This document shows, piece after piece, positions 1 to 8,436 of a stretch of DNA of 64,000 nucleotides; the stretch's first letter is position 1, and every line of letters starts with the position of its first letter. The DNA comes from Agromyces sp. Soil535 (GTDB lineage: Bacteria; Actinomycetota; Actinomycetes; Actinomycetales; Microbacteriaceae). The DNA is taken from the NCBI RefSeq assembly GCF_001428255.1, contig NZ_LMRW01000001.1, positions 622,504 to 686,503 of the forward strand, written 5' to 3'. Below the pieces are notes generated by a model, which searched no databases, had not been told where the DNA came from, and saw nothing but the letters and a program-made list of their open reading frames with translations. The position numbers were made by a program, and so were the translations under genes.

Positions 1-1
1 T

Positions 2-328
2 CACGCCCGCCGTCGGGGCGTTGCAGGGATCGGTCGGCTGCTGCGAAACCCCGCCGTGCTCACGCTCGCCGCGCTTGCCGTGGTCGCGTCCGTCGCCACG
101 GTCTGGGCGATCGGGGCGAGCATCGAGGTACGCCTGCAGTTCCTGCCGGGAGCCGACGCGACGGAGGAGCAGTTGGCGGAACTGCGCCTCGTCGCGATCG
201 CGAACGCGATCCCGGCTCCCGCGACCCTCACCGCCGTGTTCGCAGTGCTCGGCATCCTGCTGGTCGGCGCGACGTCGAGCGATCTGGGCCGCACACGTCG
301 CAGCGTCCTCTTCTGGAAGGACGGGTGA
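2..328 (+). CDS. C-terminal part of a small membrane protein (starts before the window)
   Basis: The frame is open to the left edge, so the start lies upstream. The visible 108 residues carry two hydrophobic stretches (from VLTLAALAVVASV and from PAPATLTAVFAVLG) separated by a polar loop containing EEQLAEL. The same arrangement, with matching words (HARR, RNP, EEQL, FANAI/IANAI, APAT), forms the C-terminal half of the next gene, so the two are tandem paralogs. I do not recognise the family. No catalytic motif is visible; an integral membrane role is the only supported statement. Confidence 0.6.
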   Translation, partial: HARRRGVAGIGRLLRNPAVLTLAALAVVASVATVWAIGASIEVRLQFLPGADATEEQLAELRLVAIANAIPAPATLTAVFAVLGILLVGATSSDLGRTRRSVLFWKDG

Positions 329-363
329 TGCCCGCCGCTGCCACATCGAACGGAGGTGTGGGC

Positions 364-1275
364 GTGAACGAGGATCCGGCACCGACCATCGACCCACGGT
401 TCGATCCGCGGTTCCAGCGAGGCTACGTGCACTCGGGCGACGGTGCCCGCTGGGGGTCGGTTCCGAATGCATCCGCTGAGTCCGAGGCCCCGGTGTCGTC
501 AGATATGCCGGCGAAGCCCGACATCTCGCACGAGCCGCCCGTCGTCGTACGCGTCCAATCGTCCCAGGGAAAGCCCGTCGCCCGAGCTGAGTCGCCGGCT
601 CCGACGGTCGTTCCCCCGGTGGCGGACCCGGAGGGGCCCGCGGCAGACGCTTCGCCGCACGCCCTGGCGGCGGGCCCCGACACAGTCCCTGAGCGGGACG
701 ACGGGCCGTCACCACGCGATCCGTGGTTCCTTGCGGCCTGGGGCGTCGCCGTCGCCGCCGTCGTGGTGGGTTCCGGCCTCTGGTGGATGGCGATCTTCAA
801 CCGCGACTACCTCGGGCCGCCGCAGCAGTCCGACGTGTGGCTCGAGGCGATCGCGTGGGGCATCGCGCCGGCGCTCGCCGAGGCCGGGCTGATCGCCGTG
901 GTCGGGTTGCTCGCTTGGACAGGCGTGCGCCACGCTCGTCGTCACAGAGGAGTCGCCGTGACCCTCCGGCTGTTTCGGAACCCCTCCGCGGTCGCGCTCG
1001 CCCTGTTCGGGGTGATCGCGATGGTGGTCACGATCTGGGCCATCCGGATACAGGCGGAGGATCAGGGCATGGGTTGGATCGGAACGCCGACCGAGGAGCA
1101 ACTCGTGGAATTCCGCGTGTTCACCTTCGCGAACGCGATCGCGGCGCCCGCAACATCGGTCGCGGTGCTCTCGCTGATCAGCGTCCTCGTGATCGCCGCG
1201 GTCTCGGGGCATGCGCTGAAGTCGGCACGAGGCATCCGCACCGATGATCGCGTCAGCGCGCCACGCGCACGATGA
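364..1275 (+). CDS. four-helix membrane protein with a long polar N-terminus
   Basis: 303 residues from a GTG preceded by GGAGG at 352-356, seven bases upstream; upstream GTG 325 and ATG 328 are alternatives but lack such a site. The first 110 residues are polar, proline-rich and probably disordered and cytoplasmic. Four hydrophobic segments follow, at about residues 121-145, 160-190, 210-235 and 258-285. The last two match the protein encoded just upstream, so this is a tandem duplication. Function unknown. The 3' end overlaps the convergent lipid kinase gene by 23 bases. Confidence 0.7.
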   Translation: MNEDPAPTIDPRFDPRFQRGYVHSGDGARWGSVPNASAESEAPVSSDMPAKPDISHEPPVVVRVQSSQGKPVARAESPAPTVVPPVADPEGPAADASPHALAAGPDTVPERDDGPSPRDPWFLAAWGVAVAAVVVGSGLWWMAIFNRDYLGPPQQSDVWLEAIAWGIAPALAEAGLIAVVGLLAWTGVRHARRHRGVAVTLRLFRNPSAVALALFGVIAMVVTIWAIRIQAEDQGMGWIGTPTEEQLVEFRVFTFANAIAAPATSVAVLSLISVLVIAAVSGHALKSARGIRTDDRVSAPRAR

Positions 1276-2260
1276 GCGCCGCAGGGTCGACGCGGAACCG
1301 TGCCGCCACGACGGTGCCGAACGCGTCGCCGTCGATCTCGAACTCCTCGGGTGCGGCCTCGATCTCGATGTCGACCGAGCGTCCGCGTGAGTAGACGATC
1401 TCGCGACGACGGCTGCCGCCCGTGAGGTCGACGAACTGGCGCCCGAGCGCGCTCTTGCGCAACACGCGGTTCTCCCAGGTGACCTTGCGCCACGCGAGGA
1501 CCCAGCCCATGAGGTTTCGCGGCTGCAGCACCATCACGTCGAGCAGGCCGTCGTCGAGCTCGGCATCGGGGATCAGCTCGATGTTGCCGGGCAGGTAGCC
1601 GAGGTTGGCGACCAGGATGCTCGACACCCGGGAGCGCTGCAGCCGACCCGCTTCAATGCGGTACACGACGCGGAACGGCTTGGAGACGGGGATGGCCCGC
1701 AGGCCCGCGTCGACGTAGGCCAGCCAGCCCACCCGCTTCTTGAGGCCGGGGTTCGTCTTCGCGATCATCGTCGCGTCGATGCCGATGCCCGACATCACGA
1801 GCGAGGCGTGCGTCTCGGCGGACCCGTCGGCCCGCGTGACGTCGGCGACGAGCACGTCGACGGCGCGGTCGAGCCCGGCGAAGGCGAGCACCACGGCGTC
1901 GTCCTGGTCGTTCACGGGGATGCCCAGGTTGCGCGCGAAGATGTTGCCCGTGCCGAGCGGCACGAGCCCGAGCGGCACGCCGCTGCCGCGGAGGGTCGCC
2001 GCGACCGAGCGCACCGTACCGTCGCCGCCCGCAGCGATCACGAGGTCGGCGCCTGCGTCGAGCGCCTGCCTCGCCATGCCCTTGCCCGGGTCGTCCTCGG
2101 CGGTTGGGATCCAGATCGAGGGTGCGAACCCCTGCCGTGCCTCTGCGCGGCCCACCGCGGCGCGGAGCCCGTCGACGCTCTTCGTCGGGTTGAAGATCAC
2201 CGCCGCCCGTGAGCGCGTCGACGCGGCATTCGCCGACCCGTGGTCCGCCGCCTCCCTCAC
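1253..2260 (-). CDS. diacylglycerol/lipid kinase family protein
   Basis: 335 residues from a GTG; longer in-frame starts would run into an upstream repeat element. The DAGK catalytic fold is recognisable: the N-terminal beta strand AAVIFNPTKS, then the nucleotide loop AAGGDGTV and PLGTGNIFARNL. The family transfers a phosphate from ATP to diacylglycerol or other lipids at the inner face of the membrane. The C-terminal half (IELIPDAELDDGLLDVMVL, EIDGD) fits the YegS/BmrU C-terminal sandwich. The actual lipid substrate cannot be told from sequence. It reads away from serS across a repeat-bearing intergenic region. Confidence 0.85.
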   Translation of the reverse strand: MREAADHGSANAASTRSRAAVIFNPTKSVDGLRAAVGRAEARQGFAPSIWIPTAEDDPGKGMARQALDAGADLVIAAGGDGTVRSVAATLRGSGVPLGLVPLGTGNIFARNLGIPVNDQDDAVVLAFAGLDRAVDVLVADVTRADGSAETHASLVMSGIGIDATMIAKTNPGLKKRVGWLAYVDAGLRAIPVSKPFRVVYRIEAGRLQRSRVSSILVANLGYLPGNIELIPDAELDDGLLDVMVLQPRNLMGWVLAWRKVTWENRVLRKSALGRQFVDLTGGSRRREIVYSRGRSVDIEIEAAPEEFEIDGDAFGTVVAARFRVDPAALIVRVAR

Positions 2261-2277
2261 GCTGCCAACGGTAGCGC

Positions 2278-2360
2278 GGGTTGAGGAGCGCCAGAGGCGC
2301 GTCTCGAAACCCGTTGCCCGCGTCGGGGTTTCGAGACGCCCGCTGCGCAGGCTCCAACCC
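2278..2360. repeat. imperfect intergenic inverted repeat (REP-like element)
   Basis: Left arm 2278-2312 and right arm 2326-2360 are inverted copies. Their inner ends pair perfectly over CGTCTCGAAACCC, and the outer ends share GGGTTG and GGAGC-like words. It lies between the divergent lipid kinase and serS genes. A recognisable relative sits inside ligD (50887-51014). Confidence 0.75.
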
Positions 2361-2384
2361 ACCGGGCGCCCGGATGCCGCGGGC

Positions 2385-2390
2385 TAGACT
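2385..2390 (+). promoter_or_regulatory. -10 box TAGACT of serS, leaderless arrangement
   Basis: TAGACT is followed after 7 bases by the GTG start of serS, so transcription would begin at or next to the start codon. No Shine-Dalgarno sequence is present. This geometry is known for leaderless actinobacterial mRNAs; its use here is inferred. Confidence 0.6.
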
Positions 2391-2397
2391 GGCTCGC

Positions 2398-3666
2398 GTG
2401 ATCGACCCCGTGCTGCTTCGCGAGAACCCCGAGCTGATCAAGCGTTCGCAGGAGCTGCGCGGAGAGTCATCCGCCTTCGTCGACGAGGCGGTCGCAGCGG
2501 ATGCCGCGCGCCGCACCGCCATCGCCGAGTTCGAGTCGCTGCGCGCCGAGCAGAACGCGTTCGGCAAGCAGGTCGCCAGGGCCCCGAAGGACGAGAAGGC
2601 CGCGCTGGTGGCGCAGGCGCAGGAGCTCGCCGCGCGGGTCAAGGACGCGAGCCAGCGCGCCAACGACGCGGAGGCCGCGTTCACCGCTGCGACGCTGCGC
2701 ATCGGCAACGTCGTCATCGACGGCGTGCCGGCCGGCGGCGAGGACGACTACGTCGTGCTCCGCGAGATCGGCGAGATCCCGGCCTTCGAGTTCGAGCCGC
2801 GCGATCACCTCGAGCTCGGGGAGCTGCTCGGTGCCATCGACATGGCGCGCGGGGCGAAGGTCTCGGGGGCCCGCTTCCATTACCTGAGGGGCGTCGGCGC
2901 TCGCCTCGAGCTCGCCATCATGACGATGGGGCTCGACCGTGCGCTCGCGGCGGGATTCACGCCGCTCATCACGCCGACGCTCGTGCGTCCCGAGGTGATG
3001 CAGGGCACCGGATTCCTCGGTGCCCACTCCGAGGAGGTCTATCACCTCCCCGACGACGACCTCTACCTCACCGGCACGAGCGAGGTCGCGCTCGCCGGGT
3101 ACCACGCCGACGAGATCCTCGACCTGTCGAACGGGCCGCTCCGGTACGCGGGCTGGTCGACGTGCTACCGGCGCGAAGCGGGCAGCCACGGCAAGGACAC
3201 CCGCGGCATCATCCGGGTGCACCAGTTCAACAAGCTCGAGATGTTCAGCTACATCGACCCGGCCGACGCCGAGGCGGAGCACGAGCGGCTGCTCGGCTGG
3301 CAGGAGGAGATGCTGCAGGCCCTCGGCCTCACGTACCGGGTCATCGACACCGCGGCCGGCGACCTCGGCTCCAGCGCGGCGCGCAAGTACGACATCGAGG
3401 CCTGGGTGCCCACCCAGCAGGCCTACCGCGAGCTCACGTCGACCTCGAACTGCACGACGTTCCAGGCGCGCCGCCTCGACATCCGCCAACGGACCGAGAG
3501 CGGCAGGACGGCGCCGGTCGCGACCCTCAACGGCACGCTCGCCACCACGCGTTGGATCGTCGCCATCCTCGAGACGCACCAGCAGCCCGACGGCTCGGTG
3601 GTGGTGCCCGAAGCGCTCCGCGGCTACCTCGGCGGGCTCGACGTGCTCGAGCCCGTCAGCCGATGA
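2398..3666 (+). CDS. serS: seryl-tRNA synthetase
   Basis: Charges tRNA-Ser with serine in the cytoplasm. 422 residues, the usual length. The N-terminal 110 residues form the helical arm that grips the long variable arm of tRNA-Ser. The class II core follows, with motif 2 around residue 258 ([15 protein letters not shown], including the HQFNKLEMF strand) and motif 3 near 369-385 ([12 protein letters not shown]). The GTG start is set by the leaderless -10 box and by the conserved opening [12 protein letters not shown]. The stop overlaps the next gene (ATGA). Two tRNA-Ser genes lie 2.3 and 3.8 kb downstream. Confidence 0.97.
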   Translation: MIDPVLLRENPELIKRSQELRGESSAFVDEAVAADAARRTAIAEFESLRAEQNAFGKQVARAPKDEKAALVAQAQELAARVKDASQRANDAEAAFTAATLRIGNVVIDGVPAGGEDDYVVLREIGEIPAFEFEPRDHLELGELLGAIDMARGAKVSGARFHYLRGVGARLELAIMTMGLDRALAAGFTPLITPTLVRPEVMQGTGFLGAHSEEVYHLPDDDLYLTGTSEVALAGYHADEILDLSNGPLRYAGWSTCYRREAGSHGKDTRGIIRVHQFNKLEMFSYIDPADAEAEHERLLGWQEEMLQALGLTYRVIDTAAGDLGSSAARKYDIEAWVPTQQAYRELTSTSNCTTFQARRLDIRQRTESGRTAPVATLNGTLATTRWIVAILETHQQPDGSVVVPEALRGYLGGLDVLEPVSR

Positions 3667-4493
3667 GCGAGCGGATGCCGCGAGCCGAGGCCGCGGTCGC
3701 ACCGTGGTTCGTCGCGCTCGACGTCGACGGCACGATCCTGCACGAGGACGAGTCGATCGACCAGCTCGTCGCCGACGCGATCCTCGCCGCCCGCGAGCGT
3801 GGGCACGAGGTCACGCTCGCGACCGGGCGATCGTGGTCCACGACCGCGCCCGTGCTGGAGCGCCTCGGCCTGAACCCCGAGTACGTGGTATGCGCGAACG
3901 GGGCGATCACGATGCAGCGCGACGACACGGCATCCGGCGGCTACACCCGAGTGCACGTCGAGACCTTCGACCCCACCGCCGTGCTCGAGCGCATCCGCAT
4001 GTTCCTGCCGAGCGGCCGGTTCATGGTGGAGATGCCCGACGGCTTCCGGCTGTACACCGAGGGCATGACCGACTGGAACCTCGAGAACGCCCGCGAGGTC
4101 CGATTCGAGCAGCTGCTCGACCAGCGCGCCACCCGCGTGGTCGTGGTCTCGCCCGATCACGAGCTCGAGGAGTTCCTGCACATCGTCGAGGGGATGGGCC
4201 TGCACCAGGTCAGCTACGCGATCGGCTGGACCGCGTGGCTCGACATCGCACCCGACGGCGTGAGCAAGGCGACCGCGCTCGAGCGCGTGCGCGGCTGGCT
4301 CGACGTGCCGCTCCATCGCGTGATCGCGGTCGGCGACGGGCGCAACGACATCGAGATGTTCACATGGGCCGGCGCCGCCGGGCGTTCGGTGGCGATGGGC
4401 CAGGCTCCCGCCGAGGTGCGCGCCGCCGCGGCCGAGACCGCCGCCGACGTCGGCCACGCCGGGCTCGCCGCGGTGCTCGACTCGCTTCCCTGA
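3663..4493 (+). CDS. Cof-type HAD hydrolase
   Basis: 276 residues. Motif I DVDGT has the nucleophile D20 and acid/base D22. Motif IV ([11 protein letters not shown], about residues 224-233) binds magnesium, and the C2-type cap lies between. Family members dephosphorylate small sugar or cofactor phosphates; the substrate is unknown. The ATG overlaps the serS stop, so it is translated from the serS transcript. No terminator is evident before the next promoter-like TAGGAT at 4527. Confidence 0.85.
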   Translation: MSERMPRAEAAVAPWFVALDVDGTILHEDESIDQLVADAILAARERGHEVTLATGRSWSTTAPVLERLGLNPEYVVCANGAITMQRDDTASGGYTRVHVETFDPTAVLERIRMFLPSGRFMVEMPDGFRLYTEGMTDWNLENAREVRFEQLLDQRATRVVVVSPDHELEEFLHIVEGMGLHQVSYAIGWTAWLDIAPDGVSKATALERVRGWLDVPLHRVIAVGDGRNDIEMFTWAGAAGRSVAMGQAPAEVRAAAAETAADVGHAGLAAVLDSLP

Positions 4494-4553
4494 CGCGGCA
4501 TCCGGCCCGTTCCGAGGCCCGCCGGATAGGATCAGCGGGTCGGAAGGGGTGCG

Positions 4554-5810
4554 GTGACGGGTGACACGGGGCGCGACCGGGCGGCGGCCGACGTCGCTGC
4601 GGTGCCACGCCACGGCCGGATGCCGCGGCACGGCGCCTGGGTCACCTACGCGAAGATCGCGGCATCCGTCATCGCCGTGCTCGCCGTGAGCGCCGCGGCG
4701 ATCGTCGCGTACGCCGCAGTCGATCTCGTCGCCTCGGTGAAGCCGTCGCTGACGGTGGGGAACGAGGAGATCCTCGAGGGCGTGCCCGACATCGGAGCCA
4801 TGGAGGGCGGACTCAACTTCCTCCTCGTCGGCAGCGACAAGCGGCCCGAGAGCGGGGCGTTCGGCGACCCCGAGGAGGAATCGGCGGAGCTCAACGACGT
4901 CACGATGCTCCTGCACATCTCGCAGGATCACTCGCACGTCGAGGTGGTGAGCTTCCCGCGCGACATGCTCGTCGAGGTCCCGGAGTGCCCCGACCCGGAA
5001 GACCCCGAAAGTGGGCCGCTCTCCGCGATGTCCGAGGTGAAGATCAACACCGTGCTCTCGTACGGCGGCTTCGGGTGCGTCGCGGCGACCGTCGAGCAGC
5101 TCACCGGGGTGACGATCCTCGTCGGCGGCATCGTGCAGTTCGACGGCGTCGCGGCGCTCTCGACCGCGGTCGGCGGGGTCGAGGTGTGCCTTGCCGAGCG
5201 GGTCGACGACGATTACTCGGGCCTCCACCTCGACCCCGGCACGCACAGCATCTCGGGGTACGAGGCGCTCGCGTTCCTGCGGTCGCGCCACGGCGTCGGC
5301 GACGGAAGCGACCTCGGCCGCATCTCGAACCAGCAGACGTTCCTCGCCTCCCTCATGCGCACGATGCAGACCGGCGGCGTGCTCGGCGACCCGGTGAAGC
5401 TCTACTCGATCGCGAAGGCGGTCACCTCGAACATGCAGCTCACCTCCGCGCTGCAGGACCCGATCAAGCTCGTCTCGATCGCGCGGGCCCTGGCCGCCAT
5501 CGACCTGTCGAGGATCGCGTTCGTGCAGTACCCCACCGGCTACACGGAGGGCTACGCCGCGGTCGTCCCCACCGAGTCGGCGCAGGCGGTGAACGCGGCG
5601 CTGCAGGCCGACCTGCCGGTAGTGCTCGACCCGGCGGCGACGACGGATGCCTCATTCGGCACGGTGCCCGACCCGGCGGCGCCACCCGCCGGTGAGACGC
5701 CCGCGACCGAGGCATCCGCCCCGCCTGAGACCGCCGCAACCGCGCTGCCCGGCGACGTCACCGGCCAGACCGCGGCCGACGTGCGCTGCTCGAGCGCCAA
5801 CGAAGGCTGA
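4554..5810 (+). CDS. LytR-CpsA-Psr (LCP) family cell wall protein
   Basis: 418 residues from a GTG with GGAAGGGG at 4542-4549; a TAGGAT -10 box lies at 4527-4532. A short arginine-rich cytoplasmic tail and one transmembrane helix (about 36-59) precede the extracellular LCP domain (about 85-255), which shows FLLVGSDKR, VSFPRDMLVEVPE, KINTVLSYGG and FLRSRHGVGDGSDLGRISNQQ. LCP proteins attach undecaprenyl-linked glycopolymers to peptidoglycan. The tail is Ala/Pro/Thr-rich. A close paralog lies immediately downstream beyond a tRNA gene. Confidence 0.9.
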   Translation: MTGDTGRDRAAADVAAVPRHGRMPRHGAWVTYAKIAASVIAVLAVSAAAIVAYAAVDLVASVKPSLTVGNEEILEGVPDIGAMEGGLNFLLVGSDKRPESGAFGDPEEESAELNDVTMLLHISQDHSHVEVVSFPRDMLVEVPECPDPEDPESGPLSAMSEVKINTVLSYGGFGCVAATVEQLTGVTILVGGIVQFDGVAALSTAVGGVEVCLAERVDDDYSGLHLDPGTHSISGYEALAFLRSRHGVGDGSDLGRISNQQTFLASLMRTMQTGGVLGDPVKLYSIAKAVTSNMQLTSALQDPIKLVSIARALAAIDLSRIAFVQYPTGYTEGYAAVVPTESAQAVNAALQADLPVVLDPAATTDASFGTVPDPAAPPAGETPATEASAPPETAATALPGDVTGQTAADVRCSSANEG

Positions 5811-5930
5811 TGGCGGGCCGCTTCAGGACCCTCTCAGGGTGTGCTGCGAGGCTCGTTGGAATGTGCTTCGGCTAGAATCGGGGCCTACCCGTGCGACGTC
5901 GCCCCTCACGGGGCGTCGGCGTGCCGGTGA

Positions 5931-6015
5931 GGAGGGCTGTCCGAGCGGCCGATGGAGCTGGTCTTGAAAACCAGTGGGCAGCAATGCCTCGTGGGTTCGA
6001 ATCCCACGCCCTCCG
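5931..6015 (+). tRNA. tRNA-Ser(TGA)
   Basis: The acceptor stem pairs GGAGGGC with GCCCTCC, and the anticodon stem CTGGT/ACCAG encloses loop CTTGAAA with anticodon TGA at 5965-5967. It has the long variable arm of class II tRNAs and GGTTCGAATCC in the T arm. No CCA is encoded. A -10-like TAGAAT lies at 5873-5878 and a GC-rich hairpin at 5900-5915. It reads UCA codons. Confidence 0.95.
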
Positions 6016-6052
6016 CGCATACGACCACGGAACACGACAGGAGAGGCATCGG

Positions 6053-7342
6053 GTGAACCACGACCTGCGTCACAGCTCGCGTCGCGCTGCGAAGACCCCC
6101 TCCGGCGCGCGCCACGGCCGCCTGAAGACCCACGGCACCTGGAGGACGGTGGCCAGGATCGCGGCATCCATCGTGGCGGTGACCCTCGTGTCGGGTTCCG
6201 CGGTGGCCGCCTACGCGGCTTGGGACCTCGCGAGCACCGTGAAGCCCACGGTCACCCTCGGCAACGAGGCGGTGCTCGAGGGCGTGCCAGACGTAGGCGC
6301 CATGGAGGGCGGCGTGAACCTGCTGATCGTCGGCAGCGACAGCCGCCAGGGCCAGGGCGAGGGCTTCGGCGACCCCGATGAGGAGACCGCCGTCCTCAAC
6401 GACGTGACGATGCTGATGCACATCTCGGAGGACCACTCCAACGCCTCCGTCGTGAGCTTCCCGCGTGACATGCTCGTCGACGTGCCCGAGTGCACCGATC
6501 CCGAGGATCCGAGCAGCACCCTCTACGAGCAGTCGGGCGTGAAGATCAACACCGTCCTCTCCTACGGCGGGCTCGGATGCGTCGTGAAGACCGTCGAGAC
6601 CGAGCTCGGCATCACCATCCCGTTCGCGGGCATCGTGCAGTTCATGGGCGTCGCGGGACTCTCCGAGGCCGTCGGCGGCGTCGAGGTCTGCGTCGCAGAG
6701 CCCATCGAGGACGAGTACACCGGCACGTTCCTCGAGGCCGGCACCCACACCCTCTCGGGCGTCGCTGCGCTGCAGTTCCTCCGGACGCGTCACGGCGTCG
6801 GCGACGGCAGCGACCTCGCGCGCATCTCGAACCAGCAGGTGTTCCTCTCCTCGCTCGCGCGCACGCTCCAGTCCAACGGCACGCTGAGCGACCCCGTGAA
6901 GCTCTACTCGATCGCCAAGGCGGCGCTGGCCAACATGCAGCTGTCCGACAGCCTCATGGACCCGACGCGCATGATCTCGATCGCGAAGGCGCTCAAGGAC
7001 ACCGACTTGAACAAGATCGCGTTCATCCAGTACCCGACCGCCTACGCCGAAGGCGGCGGAGCGGTGGCGCCGACCGACTCCGCCGAGTACGTGCGCACCG
7101 CGCTGCAGAACGACCTGCCCGTGACGTTCGACCCCACGGCGCAGGAGTCGGCCTTCGCGTCGGCCGGTGACCCGAACGCGGCGGCCCCGCCCGCGGAGGT
7201 TCCGGCAGAGGAGGTCCCGGCCGAGGAGGCGCCGGCGACCGAGGCGCCAGCGGCCACTGCTGAGGCCCTCCCGTCGGACGTCAGCGGCCAGACCGCCGCC
7301 GAGACCCGCTGCTCGGCGGGTCGCACGCTCGACGACCAGTAG
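6053..7342 (+). CDS. LytR-CpsA-Psr (LCP) family cell wall protein, second paralog
   Basis: 429 residues from a GTG preceded by AGGAGAGG at 6039-6046. Organised as the upstream paralog: basic tail, one transmembrane helix (about 40-62), LCP domain with LLIVGSDSRQG, VSFPRDMLVDVPE, KINTVLSYGGLGC and FLRTRHGVGDGSDLARISNQQ, then a tail of Pro/Ala/Glu repeats (EVPAEEVPAEEAPATEAPA). The tail was probably formed by short duplications. Presumed to transfer wall polymers to peptidoglycan outside the cell. The two copies may serve different glycopolymers. Confidence 0.9.
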   Translation: MNHDLRHSSRRAAKTPSGARHGRLKTHGTWRTVARIAASIVAVTLVSGSAVAAYAAWDLASTVKPTVTLGNEAVLEGVPDVGAMEGGVNLLIVGSDSRQGQGEGFGDPDEETAVLNDVTMLMHISEDHSNASVVSFPRDMLVDVPECTDPEDPSSTLYEQSGVKINTVLSYGGLGCVVKTVETELGITIPFAGIVQFMGVAGLSEAVGGVEVCVAEPIEDEYTGTFLEAGTHTLSGVAALQFLRTRHGVGDGSDLARISNQQVFLSSLARTLQSNGTLSDPVKLYSIAKAALANMQLSDSLMDPTRMISIAKALKDTDLNKIAFIQYPTAYAEGGGAVAPTDSAEYVRTALQNDLPVTFDPTAQESAFASAGDPNAAAPPAEVPAEEVPAEEAPATEAPAATAEALPSDVSGQTAAETRCSAGRTLDDQ

Positions 7343-7416
7343 GCCGGTAGGGCCGAATCGTCATCCGCGGCATCCGCGGGTTATGATGACTCTCGCGTGT
7401 GCGCAAGCATCCGCGA

Positions 7417-7505
7417 GGAGACGTCGCATAGTCCGGCCGAGTGCACCACCCTGCTAAGGTGGAGTCCCCGTAAGGGGACCAGGGGTTCAAATCCCCTCGT
7501 CTCCG
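7417..7505 (+). tRNA. tRNA-Ser(GCT)
   Basis: The acceptor stem pairs GGAGACG with CGTCTCC. The anticodon stem CCACC/GGTGG encloses loop CTGCTAA with anticodon GCT at 7453-7455, a long variable arm (GTCCCCGTAAGGGGAC) follows, and the T arm contains GGTTCAAATCC. CCA is not encoded. TATGAT at 7382-7387 is a plausible -10 box. Base composition drops just after its 3' end. Confidence 0.95.
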
Positions 7506-7746
7506 CAAGAAAATCCCTGATCAGAAGCTTGTTTTGGCGGCTATCTGATCTTCTCTCGACTGTGTGTGGCGTGCATACAGTGTCCTGAGTGCGTCCCCGT
7601 TCTCCACCCTGTTTGCACCGCGAAACGGTGGAGTAGTCGGCGACAAGATGCGCCCAGCTAGTTTCGGCTTTCCACGAGAGCTTTCACTGAGCAGGGCGAC
7701 CCTGACCCGATGGGCTGCGTCGATCGTTGGTTCGGAGGGTGGCGTT

Positions 7747-8358
7747 CTAGGTTTGCGGTGGCAGGCCGAGGATGAGCCGCGCGGTGTCCCGGTAGAGGTC
7801 GTCTGACGTGCGGCCGCCTGAGAAGTAATGGCCGATGGCTTGGGTCATGACGGGGAAGCGACGTCGGAGCTCCTCGACGTCGGGGGGCTGCTGCGTCGCA
7901 TCCACGGGCGCTTGCTCTTCGAGGACGTATCCGACGGTGAAGCGTTCTCCCGCGAGGACAAGGAGTCGGGCCCGCTGCGGCTCGATTCCGTGGTCGACCA
8001 AGGTTGACATGGCGGACTCGGAGAAGTCGCCGCGTCGCAACGACAGTCTGGCGCCGGAGACGATCCGGGATCCGTCGCGGCGATGGAGCATCGCCCTCCG
8101 CAGCTCAATCAGCGCGGTCAGCAGCCACTCTGCCCAATTGTCGTCGGGACTGGGCGCGGGAACCGCCCGGATGGCGTCGTCCATGATGGTGTCCGCGAGC
8201 GCGTCGAGGAGTTCGGCCTTGCTTCCGATGTGCCAGTAGAGGGTGGGAGCCTGCACGCCGAGGCGTCCGGCGAGGGTACGGAGACTGAGAGCCTCGAGGC
8301 CCTCGTCATCGAGCAGTTGCAGAGCCTCGTCGATCACCTGCTGCCGATCCAGCGCCAC
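7747..8358 (-). CDS. TetR/AcrR family repressor
   Basis: 203 residues from a GTG with AAGGAGGA four bases upstream. The N-terminal helix-turn-helix (residues 5-48) contains LRTLAGRLGVQAPTLYWHIGSKAELLDAL; LYWHIGSK is typical of the tetracycline-repressor subgroup, whose C-terminal domain binds a small ligand. It is divergent from an oxidoreductase across a 45-bp inverted repeat that it probably occupies together with its own promoter. The ligand is unknown, perhaps a substrate of the neighbouring enzyme. Confidence 0.85.
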   Translation of the reverse strand: MALDRQQVIDEALQLLDDEGLEALSLRTLAGRLGVQAPTLYWHIGSKAELLDALADTIMDDAIRAVPAPSPDDNWAEWLLTALIELRRAMLHRRDGSRIVSGARLSLRRGDFSESAMSTLVDHGIEPQRARLLVLAGERFTVGYVLEEQAPVDATQQPPDVEELRRRFPVMTQAIGHYFSGGRTSDDLYRDTARLILGLPPQT

Positions 8359-8378
8359 AAGTCCTCCTTGCACAATCA

Positions 8379-8423
8379 CTCTTACGGTGTTAGATGTAGT
8401 GTATCGCTCTAACAGCGTAAGAG
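8379..8423. promoter_or_regulatory. 16-bp inverted repeat operator between TetR and oxidoreductase genes
   Basis: The arm CTCTTACGGTGTTAGA (8379-8394) and the arm TCTAACAGCGTAAGAG (8408-8423) pair at 15 of 16 positions around a 13-base spacer. Each arm is itself a weak dyad (CTTAC...GTTAG), so two TetR dimers could bind. The site covers the only promoter space for both divergent genes. Confidence 0.8.
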
Positions 8424-8436
8424 AGAGGTGGCCGGC

